Part shown: piece after piece, positions 57,529 to 64,000 of the stretch
How positions within the stretch are numbered: position 1 is the first letter of the stretch
Layout of the letters: every line of letters begins with the position of its first letter
Source of the DNA: JBFGJH01 sp041586155
Lineage (GTDB): Bacteria; Actinomycetota; Acidimicrobiia; Spongiisociales; JAENVV01
Reading direction: 5' to 3'
Length of the DNA: 64,000 bases
NCBI GenBank assembly: GCA_041586155.1
Contig: JBFHAT010000001.1
Location: 62,001-126,000, forward strand
The notes under the pieces: model-generated
Databases searched by the model: none
Told to the model about the DNA's origin: nothing
The model's input: the letters and a program-made list of their open reading frames with translations, nothing else
Made by a program: the position numbers and the translations under genes

Positions 57529-59708
57529 GACCGAAACAACCATTCGACGGCCTCACCGAGCAGTGCCCGGATCTCCGAGCGCAGTTCGGGGTGCTGGTCG
57601 AGGTGTGGGTCCCCCGCAACGAGCGCGAAACCCTCCCTGCGAGCGCTCACGAGCGTGTCGAGGTCTCGGAGGATGTCGGCGAGCTTGAGATCTGCCATAC
57701 CCGATTGGCGTGCGCCAAATATCGTGCCTTGGCCACGGATGCGGAGGTCCTCTTCGGCGAGGACGAACCCGTCGTCACTTGCGACCATCGCTCCGATCCG
57801 CTGCTCCCCCTCCTCCGTTCCCGGCTCGGAGACCAGGACACAGTAGGACTCGTGTGCGCCCCGCCCGACACGCCCCCTGAGCTGGTGCAGCTGGGACAGC
57901 CCGAACCGCTCAGCATCCTCGACGACCATCACGGTGGCGTTGGGAATGTCGATCCCCACCTCGATGACCGTCGTCGAGACGAGCACGTCGATGTCTCCCG
58001 AGCGCATGGACTCCATCACGTCGTCCTTTTCGGCCGGCCGCATCTGGCCATGCAGCAGACCTACCCGAAGGTCTGAGAACACCGACGAAAGGCGGTTGTG
58101 CTCGGCAACGGCCGACGCCGCCTCCACGTTCGGAGAGTCTTCCACCAGCGGGCACACCACGAACGCCTGGCGGCCCTTGCCGACTTCCTCGCGAATCAGC
58201 GAATACACCCGATCGAGCTCCGGCTTCGACTTCCCCACGGCCGACGTACGTACCGGTGTTCGGCCAGGTGGCATCTCGTCGAGGACGGAGACGTCGAGAT
58301 CGCCGTACAGGGTCATCGACAACGTGCGCGGGATCGGTGTGGCCGTCATGATCAGCAGGTCGGGGTCGGCGTCTCCCGCCTTGTCTTTGAGCGCGATTCG
58401 CTGATGAACGCCGAATCTGTGCTGCTCGTCCACCACCGCTGCGCCGAGGGCAGCGAAGTCGACCCCCTCCTGGATGAGCGCATGCGTGCCCACGACCACG
58501 TGGGCCTCTCCGGCCCGCACGGCAGCCTGGACCTCCTCCCTGCCGACGGCACCGGGAGGGCGATTGGACAGTTCGGCAAATGAGGAGGTCAGCAGGGCAA
58601 CCACCACTGCAGCCTCTTCGCCCGATGCGTCGTCGAAGAGACTCTCCATCCCCAGCCTGCTGCCGTGATGCGGGGCGGGAGCCATGCCGGCCCCTTCGAG
58701 CAGGTCGGTGATCGCCAAGTAGTGCTGGCCGGCCAACACCTCGGTCGGCGCCATCACCGCCCCTTGATATCCCCCGTCAACCGCGGCCAGCAGCGCCGCT
58801 ACCGCCACGACCGTCTTGCCAGACCCCACCTCCCCTTGCAGAAGCCGGTGGGTGGGATGCTCACCCGCCATGTCCTGGTGGATTTCATCGATGACTCGCT
58901 GTTGCGCGGCCGTCAGCCGGTACGGGAGAGCACCGATGAATCGATCCCGTAGCTCCGTGGTCTCGATGTGACGAATGCCCTTCGCTTCCTCGGCCCGTCG
59001 GTTCTTCGTCAGAGCAAGAGCCACCTCGAGACGGAACAGCTCGTCGAAGACGAGCCGCTGCCGAGCGAGCTCTGCGTCCTCGAGGCTGGCAGGGAAATGG
59101 ATGTCGACGATGGCCTGGTCTCTCGATACGAGGTCGAGGCGCCCAACCAGGTCCGACGGAACCGGATCGTCGATCGGGCGGGACCGTTTCAGGGCGTTGT
59201 GAATCGCACGTCTCACCATCCCGGGCGACACGCTGCCGGCAGAGGGATGGATGGGCACCACGCGGCCGGTCTGCAGGGTTTCGGCGCTGCCCCGCAGCAC
59301 GTCGACGACCGGGCTCTTCATCTGCAGCCGTCCCCGATACCGCTCGACCTTTCCGGAGAGCGCGACTTCCGTTCCCGGGCTCAGCTGGCGTTCGCGGAAC
59401 ACCTGGTTGAACCAGGTCACCATGAGCTCATGGCGTCCATCAGTGACGACTGCGTCGATGATCGTCAGGTTGCGGCGCACTCGGCGGGTCTTGGTGGAGA
59501 CAACGCTGACGACGACCGTCACTTCTTCGCCGATCGGCACTTCTTCGAGCGGGGCAACGTGCGAGCGGTCGATGTACCGGCGCGGGGTGTGCAACAGCAG
59601 GTCGGCGACCGTGTCGATCCCGGCTTTGGCCATAGAGGCGCCCCGCTTGCCAGACAATCCCGAAACCTCTGTCACGGGCACGGTGGAGAGATAGGCGAGG
59701 CTGCTCAT
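57525..59708 (-). CDS. recG: ATP-dependent DNA helicase RecG
   Basis: Reverses stalled replication forks and migrates Holliday junctions; 727 residues. N-terminal wedge/OB domain, then Walker A LLQGEVGSGKTVVAVAAL, the DExH-like VVDEQHRFGVHQR, the AMTATPIPRTL-type stretch and the C-terminal LHQLRGRVGRGAHESYC block. Most RecG proteins read GDVGSGKT in Walker A; here it is GEVGSGKT, a conservative change. Confidence 0.97.
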   Translation of the reverse strand: MSSLAYLSTVPVTEVSGLSGKRGASMAKAGIDTVADLLLHTPRRYIDRSHVAPLEEVPIGEEVTVVVSVVSTKTRRVRRNLTIIDAVVTDGRHELMVTWFNQVFRERQLSPGTEVALSGKVERYRGRLQMKSPVVDVLRGSAETLQTGRVVPIHPSAGSVSPGMVRRAIHNALKRSRPIDDPVPSDLVGRLDLVSRDQAIVDIHFPASLEDAELARQRLVFDELFRLEVALALTKNRRAEEAKGIRHIETTELRDRFIGALPYRLTAAQQRVIDEIHQDMAGEHPTHRLLQGEVGSGKTVVAVAALLAAVDGGYQGAVMAPTEVLAGQHYLAITDLLEGAGMAPAPHHGSRLGMESLFDDASGEEAAVVVALLTSSFAELSNRPPGAVGREEVQAAVRAGEAHVVVGTHALIQEGVDFAALGAAVVDEQHRFGVHQRIALKDKAGDADPDLLIMTATPIPRTLSMTLYGDLDVSVLDEMPPGRTPVRTSAVGKSKPELDRVYSLIREEVGKGRQAFVVCPLVEDSPNVEAASAVAEHNRLSSVFSDLRVGLLHGQMRPAEKDDVMESMRSGDIDVLVSTTVIEVGIDIPNATVMVVEDAERFGLSQLHQLRGRVGRGAHESYCVLVSEPGTEEGEQRIGAMVASDDGFVLAEEDLRIRGQGTIFGARQSGMADLKLADILRDLDTLVSARREGFALVAGDPHLDQHPELRSEIRALLGEAVEWLFRS

Positions 59709-59747
59709 GATTGGAGCCCAACGGGCATGTGACGCTATCCTTGCGCT

Positions 59748-59765
59748 ACGGGTTCAGCGACCCGT
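59748..59765. other. Hairpin in the recG-rpmB divergent region
   Basis: ACGGGT and ACCCGT pair around six bases in the 125-base region between two divergent genes. It may be structure in the recG leader. No clear -35/-10 pair was found for recG; TACCCT near 59799 is a possible -10 box for rpmB. Confidence 0.25.
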
Positions 59766-59833
59766 CCGGCAGCGATGATGGGCGGACGATGGGCGATGGT
59801 ACCCTCCCCCAGCAGTTTTCGAGGAGTCTCCAC

Positions 59834-60022
59834 ATGTCATATCGCTGCGAGGTCTGCGGCAAAGAGCCCAGCTTCGGAAAACGAGTCACCTTCTCGCACA
59901 AGCGTTCCAGCAGACGCTGGAACCCGAACATCCAGAAGATCCGCGTCAGGCACGGCACCAACACCCGGCGGGCTCGGGTTTGCACGTCGTGCATCAAGGC
60001 CGGCAAGGTCGCGAAGGCCTGA
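59834..60022 (+). CDS. rpmB: 50S ribosomal protein L28
   Basis: A 62-residue L28 of the cysteine-containing type: RCEVCGKEPSFGKRVTFSHK then TRRARVCTSCIKAGKVAKA, four cysteines in two CxxC pairs. GAGGAG is seven bases before the ATG. It is separated from recG by a divergent promoter region; in many actinobacteria they are in one block. Confidence 0.96.
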   Translation: MSYRCEVCGKEPSFGKRVTFSHKRSSRRWNPNIQKIRVRHGTNTRRARVCTSCIKAGKVAKA

Positions 60023-60045
60023 GCGCCGATCACTACGCTGTCGAC

Positions 60046-60258
60046 ATGCAAGGTTTCGTGAAGCTCTACGACCCCACGACCGGAGCAGGCGTCGTCGTGC
60101 GGGACGACGATCGGTCCGAGGTCTATTTGCGGGCCGGGTCACTGGCCGGTTCGGTGTTCCGGTTGCTACGCCAGGGCCAGCGAATCAACTTCGATGTCGA
60201 GATGGTCGACGGGACCCCATTCGCCACCGCCGTAAGAGTCGGATCTGACGGCTATTGA
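60046..60258 (+). CDS. Cold-shock-domain-like small protein
   Basis: A 70-residue protein with an S1/cold-shock type five-strand layout (MQGFVKLYDPTTGAGVVVRD then LRQGQRINFDVEMVDGTPFA). It lacks the aromatic RNA-binding patches of true CspA proteins, so nucleic-acid binding is uncertain. The ATG at 60046 follows rpmB by 23 bases, and the two are probably cotranscribed. Confidence 0.65.
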   Translation: MQGFVKLYDPTTGAGVVVRDDDRSEVYLRAGSLAGSVFRLLRQGQRINFDVEMVDGTPFATAVRVGSDGY

Positions 60259-60301
60259 GCCGTCGCGTTCCGTACAATCACCCCATCGAGAGAGGATGAA
60301 C

Positions 60302-60535
60302 GTGGTCCAAGCATATGTGCTCGTCCAAACCGAGGTCGGCAAGGCCGCAGCAGTGGCGCAGGAAGTTCGTGCGATCCCTGGGGTGGAGTCGGCGGACGAC
60401 GTGACCGGGCCGTACGACGTGATCGTCAAAGCGGTTGCCGAGGACATGGACCAGCTCGGAAAGCTGGTGGTCGCCAGGGTGCAAGCGGTCGATGGGATCA
60501 CCCGCACCCTGACCTGCCCGGTCGTACACCTCTGA
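60302..60535 (+). CDS. Stand-alone Lrp/AsnC ligand-binding (RAM) domain protein
   Basis: A 77-residue product with the Lrp RAM fold and no DNA-binding helix-turn-helix. The opening VQAYVLVQTEVGKAAAVAQE and GPYDVIVKAVAEDMDQLGKL match the actinobacterial family usually found beside ddl. The GTG at 60302 is preferred because AGAGG lies six bases upstream; an ATG at 60296 would overlap that site. TACAAT at 60273-60278 may be the -10 box. It may be an amino acid-binding regulator. Confidence 0.85.
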   Translation: MVQAYVLVQTEVGKAAAVAQEVRAIPGVESADDVTGPYDVIVKAVAEDMDQLGKLVVARVQAVDGITRTLTCPVVHL

Positions 60536-60544
60536 GTCGGGCCT

Positions 60545-61630
60545 TCAACCGAGTTTGCTCGCAATCGTCCCGGCGCTTCTCAGGGCAGTGCCGTCCGCAC
60601 CGGCGCTGTTGTACTGCCTGGGCGGCGCCTCGGTGACCTCACGTAGCGCATCAGCGAGGAGCGTCGCCCGATCGATCGGGGGATCGATCCAGAGGTAGGC
60701 AGCCAAGCTGCCTGGGATCGTGTTGATCTCGTTGACGTACAGCTCATCGTCGTGGAGGAGGAAGTCGAGTCGGGCGATGGACCGGACCGACGCGAGCTCG
60801 GCAACGGTGCGAGCCAACCCTTCGATCCGCGCCGTCAGTTCGGCGGGGAGAACGGCGGGCAACTCCCGCTTTGCCGAGTCCATCCCTCCCGGTCCCTCCA
60901 GATACTTCTGGCTGTAGTCGTAGATGGCGTCGCCTTCTCGCAGGGGCGCTTCGATCGCCGATACCTGCAGGTCCGGGTGAGTCCGCACGGCGATGTTCAG
61001 GTCACGACTCCCCGCCAGGAAGGGCTCGAGGACCGCGCCGCGGGTCATGTGCGGCGAACTCGAGAGCAACGCCTCGGCCGTGGCATAGTCCTCGACGACA
61101 TGGATGCCGATCGAAGAGCCTCCGAAGCGCGGCTTCATGATGAACGGCGCGTCGAAGTCGGGTTTGTCGCCGGGGCGTACCAGCATGCGGGGAAGCGACG
61201 GCAGTCCGGCCGCGGCCATCACCGCACCGAACGCCAGCTTGTCCATGCCCAGCGCCGATCCTGCCGCCGACGGACCCGTGTAGCGGATTCCGGCGAGGTC
61301 GAACGCTCCCTGCAGGGTGCCATCCTCTCCGGGCCCTCCGTGGCAGCAGTTGAGGACGCCACTGAGCGCGAGCGGTTTCTTCTTGTTCAGGAACCCGACG
61401 CCGGGCTCCGCCACGAACCGCAGCGGCTTTGACCGCGAAGGAACACCGTCGGCAAAGTCCGCTGCTTCGGCGGTCGGGTCGACCAAGAACCACTGGCCGG
61501 TCTTCGACCAGTAGACCGCCTCGACATCCATGCCGGAATTGACGAGGGCGCGAGCCGCTTGGAGACCGGTGAGGATCGAGATGTCGTGCTCCGGTGACGG
61601 TCCCCCGAAGACCACGGCCGGCTTGCTCAT
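60545..61630 (-). CDS. ddl: D-alanine--D-alanine ligase family protein
   Basis: ATP-grasp enzyme of 361 residues joining two D-alanines for peptidoglycan. Typical blocks: VVFGGPSPEHDISILTGLQA, the HGGPGEDGTLQGAFDLAGIR-like loop, KPRFGGSSIGIHVVEDY, and ELYVNEINTIPGSLAAYLW with the catalytic Glu and Asn metal ligands. GSLAAYLW replaces the canonical GMTATSL-like ending, so substrate preference may differ. The ATG has AAGGAG six bases upstream. The upstream Mur ligase gene ends 10 bases before it. Confidence 0.88.
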   Translation of the reverse strand: MSKPAVVFGGPSPEHDISILTGLQAARALVNSGMDVEAVYWSKTGQWFLVDPTAEAADFADGVPSRSKPLRFVAEPGVGFLNKKKPLALSGVLNCCHGGPGEDGTLQGAFDLAGIRYTGPSAAGSALGMDKLAFGAVMAAAGLPSLPRMLVRPGDKPDFDAPFIMKPRFGGSSIGIHVVEDYATAEALLSSSPHMTRGAVLEPFLAGSRDLNIAVRTHPDLQVSAIEAPLREGDAIYDYSQKYLEGPGGMDSAKRELPAVLPAELTARIEGLARTVAELASVRSIARLDFLLHDDELYVNEINTIPGSLAAYLWIDPPIDRATLLADALREVTEAPPRQYNSAGADGTALRSAGTIASKLG

Positions 61631-61640
61631 TGAGGGCTCC

Positions 61641-63167
61641 TTACGGGTAATGATCGGGAAGGTCGTTCTCGTACAGGACCGCCCCATCGGGTGGGAGGTT
61701 GGCTCGCACCCACTCAACGGCCTCGGTCCGCGACGGCTTCAAGATAACCGACGCGCCGCCTCTTGCCGCCCCTTCGAGCAGCGCTCGACGATTCGTGCGC
61801 CCGACGACGACGATGGCATCAGCGACGGCTCCCGCCGCCTGCGCGAAACTGCGATTCGACTCCGCTTGTTCTGGTCCCAGTTCGACCATTCCGGGAGTCA
61901 CCACCACCCGCGTGCTCGCAGTCAACCCCGCCAATTTCGCCAAGGCCGCTTCCACACCGGCCGGATTGGAGTTGTAGGTGTCGTCGATGATCCAGAAGCC
62001 CTGCTCAGAGCGGTGCACCGTCTGGCGATGCGAGGGCGGCGCCAGCCGGGCCACCACCTGGTCTATACCGCTGAGTGGTAGATCCAGGGCGACAGCCACT
62101 CCGATGGCACACGCGAAGTTCGTCGGGAAGGGAACAGGCGCGACGTTTGCAACCGAGCGGCCATTCACGTTCACCCGATACCCACCTTCGATCGGAACCA
62201 AGCTGACCGTTGCGTCCGTCCCGGAGGCCGAGACGGTGATCAGCTCCCTGTTTGGCGATTCGGTGATACGCGATGCCAGCGCATCCAGGCGGGGGTCGTC
62301 GATATTCAGGACCGCCACCCGCGCCGACTGGAGGATCTCGGACTTGGCTGCCAACGTGGTGTCCAGCGACTTGAAGCGTTCCAGATGAACGGGCCCGATG
62401 GCGGTGATGACCCCAACGTCGGGGGGAATCCACTTCACCAGGTCAGCGATCTCTCCCGGCCCATAAGTTCCCATCTCGGCAACGAAGACCTCGGTGGCGT
62501 CCGACAGCTGCTCGTTGACGGCCCTGGCCAAACCCATCCGGTTGTTGAAGCTGGCAGGCGAGGCCACCGTCACCAGGTGGGGGGCGAGCAAGAGCCGGAC
62601 GTACTCCTTGGTCGTCGTCTTTCCGTAGCTGCCTGTGATCGCGACCACTCGAGGCGCAGTGGCAGCAATGCGGGCCGCGGCTTGTCTGACCCATCGGTCA
62701 CCCATCCGGTGCTCCAAGGGTGCGAGCACCCCCAGCACGAGGTCGAGGATCGCCGGCACCACCAAGACCGACGCCACCGGAACGATGGGGAGCCACCACC
62801 CCGCTGCGACCACGATCGCCCAGAAGATGCCGCCACCAACGGCGACGCGCGTGAGCCGATCGGTCCAACGGAGTGGAGCGGTGCGCCCCCGCAGGGGCAT
62901 ACCCACAGGAAGGAGCGCCGCATACGCGGCGACGATCACTGTCGCGGCGATCACCGGCAACCACCCAGCCGCGGCGGCTACGACCGATGCCAGCGTCAAC
63001 GCCGCTGCCACGGTGTTCACGGCGTGGGCTAGCAGCCACCGGAGCTGGAATCGGATCACCGAACCGGCGAGGTAATGCTCCCGCTGGGCGACTCGGAGCC
63101 ACCTGATTCCCGAGACTGCGGCGGCCGCCGTGGCGACGGCAATCGTGACGCCCTCGAGTGGCGTCAT
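61641..63167 (-). CDS. murF: MurF-like Mur ligase with N-terminal membrane domain
   Basis: A 508-residue protein. Residues 1 to about 150 hold four or five hydrophobic segments (about 45-66, 70-88, 108-126, 128-148), an unusual anchor for a MurF. Residues 160-508 are a Mur ligase: ATP-binding AITGSYGKTTTKEYV (P-loop 179-186), acceptor region FVAEMGTYGPGEIADLVKWI and DDTYNSNPAGVEAAL with the C-terminal domain. It is coupled by an ATGA junction to the hydrolase gene upstream and precedes ddl by 10 bases, so it probably adds D-Ala-D-Ala to a muropeptide; a related substrate is possible. Confidence 0.82.
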   Translation of the reverse strand: MTPLEGVTIAVATAAAAVSGIRWLRVAQREHYLAGSVIRFQLRWLLAHAVNTVAAALTLASVVAAAAGWLPVIAATVIVAAYAALLPVGMPLRGRTAPLRWTDRLTRVAVGGGIFWAIVVAAGWWLPIVPVASVLVVPAILDLVLGVLAPLEHRMGDRWVRQAAARIAATAPRVVAITGSYGKTTTKEYVRLLLAPHLVTVASPASFNNRMGLARAVNEQLSDATEVFVAEMGTYGPGEIADLVKWIPPDVGVITAIGPVHLERFKSLDTTLAAKSEILQSARVAVLNIDDPRLDALASRITESPNRELITVSASGTDATVSLVPIEGGYRVNVNGRSVANVAPVPFPTNFACAIGVAVALDLPLSGIDQVVARLAPPSHRQTVHRSEQGFWIIDDTYNSNPAGVEAALAKLAGLTASTRVVVTPGMVELGPEQAESNRSFAQAAGAVADAIVVVGRTNRRALLEGAARGGASVILKPSRTEAVEWVRANLPPDGAVLYENDLPDHYP

Positions 63168-63934
63168 GCGCCGATCAGCATCGAGAGCTCGGCCCGTACC
63201 TTGTCCGGACGCTCGGCCAGCATGTCGTGGCCGACACCGGGAAGGATCGCCAACGATGCATCCGCCCCCGACCCGTCGACGAGCCGTTTGGCCAGGCGTG
63301 CCCCCGAGACGGGGGCGGCAGTGTCGTCGCCCCCCCACAGGAAGTGGACGGGGACGCCAAGACGCGCCAGCTCGTCCTCGTATGTTTCGTTGACCACCCG
63401 GACGAGAATGTCTCGCATCACGCCGGACGCTGCTCGGTAGTCGGCCGACCCGTACCGGCGCCGCGCCCTCTCGAGGACCTCTTCGGGCACCAACCGCAGA
63501 GACCGAAGCATTCTGATCAGCCGATAGGCGAGGGCCGGTTGGCCCCCGGTTTGCTCGGGAGACCGCACCAGCGGCGCTCCGATCACCAGAATCCCGGCCA
63601 CGAGCTTTGGATGATCGGCTGCGAGGCACACGGCCACCCTGCCGCCGAAGGAGTGTCCGACGATCCAGGGGGGTTCGGGCAGATCCTGCAGGATCGGGAC
63701 GACGGCCGAAGCATATTCGGTGGCTCCCCAGACTGCGCTGGGTGCCGGGGATGCGCCAAAGCCGGGCAGATCCAGCGCCAGCGCATCGAAACCGTCCAGG
63801 ATGGCGTCGAAGTCGTCGTGCGTTCGGCCCCAACCGTGCAAAGCAACGACCCTGGGTGGCCATCTTCCAACCGCCTCCCCGAATATCGTTCCTGCTGCAA
63901 AAGATTTGAGTGCCACGCCGTTCGCGCCGATCAA
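63164..63934 (-). CDS. Alpha/beta hydrolase
   Basis: A 256-residue alpha/beta-hydrolase-fold protein. The oxyanion segment is VVALHGWGRTHDDFD, the nucleophile elbow GHSFGGRVAVC (Ser near residue 94), with Asp in LWGGDDTAAPV and His in PGVGHDMLAERPDK. The start is uncertain: TTG at 63934 is used, but the same frame stays open upstream (LHLL before it) with no clear start. It overlaps the Mur ligase start by 4 bases. The substrate is unknown. Confidence 0.8.
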   Translation of the reverse strand: MIGANGVALKSFAAGTIFGEAVGRWPPRVVALHGWGRTHDDFDAILDGFDALALDLPGFGASPAPSAVWGATEYASAVVPILQDLPEPPWIVGHSFGGRVAVCLAADHPKLVAGILVIGAPLVRSPEQTGGQPALAYRLIRMLRSLRLVPEEVLERARRRYGSADYRAASGVMRDILVRVVNETYEDELARLGVPVHFLWGGDDTAAPVSGARLAKRLVDGSGADASLAILPGVGHDMLAERPDKVRAELSMLIGA

Positions 63935-64000
63935 GAGATGAAGGGGCGGCCGCGCACGGCTGCCTGGATGACCATGGCGGGGAGGTTACCCTGGCCACCG

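Noticed and set aside
63167..63998. Upstream extension of the Mur ligase frame to 785 codons
   Set aside because: The extension lies in the alpha/beta hydrolase gene in a different frame, is Arg/Pro-rich, and the ATGA junction at 63167 fits the true start.

Overview
The window is a gene-dense, GC-rich bacterial chromosome segment. It is almost certainly from an actinobacterium, most likely a deep-branching lineage such as Acidimicrobiia. That placement rests on gene content, not on a marker-gene tree: a WhiG-type sigma factor between xerC and rpsB, the actinobacterial families DUF2469 and DUF3052, a SepIVA-like DivIVA protein between coaD and the DUF177 gene, a SigK/RskA-type pair, coenzyme F420 genes (cofG, cofH) and an S16 protein with an acidic tail. 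No tRNA, rRNA, CRISPR array, insertion sequence or prophage was recognised.

Region by region. (1) 1-7.7 kb, minus strand: a housekeeping run comM-dprA-xerC-whiG-rpsB-tsf-pyrH-frr-cdsA; cdsA runs off the left edge. (2) 7.7-10.7 kb: small accessory genes (zinc ribbon, orphan 140-aa protein, HAD hydrolase, crotonase, two tiny overlapping genes). (3) 10.7-13.3 kb, minus strand: trmD-rplS-lepB-DUF2469-yraN; rnhB is missing from its usual slot. (4) 13.3-35.9 kb: a block on both strands lying between rimM and trmD, which are normally adjacent. It holds an 831-aa acidic repeat protein ending in a YbjQ-like domain coupled to a sulfotransferase, a NarL-type two-component pair, a thiolase, a DUF4331-TPR-ECF sigma-anti-sigma operon, an aldehyde dehydrogenase, a cytochrome c lipoprotein, a CopB-type ATPase with a divergent MerR regulator, an LVIVD-repeat protein, a cupredoxin, the TIGR02587/TIGR02588 pair, a hemerythrin and the split F420 genes. 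(5) 36-38.6 kb, minus strand: ffh-rpsP-khpA-rimM. (6) 38.7-47.6 kb, plus strand: PEP carboxylase, pyrimidine/nucleoside salvage (upp, deoB, deoA, with cdd opposite), an alkyltransferase-like protein, the electron transfer flavoprotein etfB-etfA and DUF3052. (7) 48-59.7 kb, minus strand: recG-rsmD-coaD-sepIVA-DUF177-rpmF-plsX-rnc-mutM-smc-ftsY, serving translation, membrane lipid synthesis and chromosome segregation. (8) 59.8-64 kb: rpmB, a cold-shock-like protein and a stand-alone Lrp ligand-binding domain on the plus strand; opposite them an alpha/beta hydrolase, a membrane-anchored Mur ligase and a D-Ala-D-Ala ligase, probably for peptidoglycan precursors.

The most unusual items are the acidic/YbjQ protein with its coupled sulfotransferase, the roughly 23-kb interruption of the rimM-trmD operon, a CofH with a ~248-residue extra N-terminal region and a 70-aa gene coupled to cofG, an apparent CTG start for rimM, and several leaderless-looking starts. 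The ~165-residue acidic front of CdsA, the ~70-residue acidic tail of S16 and the acidic repeat protein show that acidic low-complexity segments recur here.
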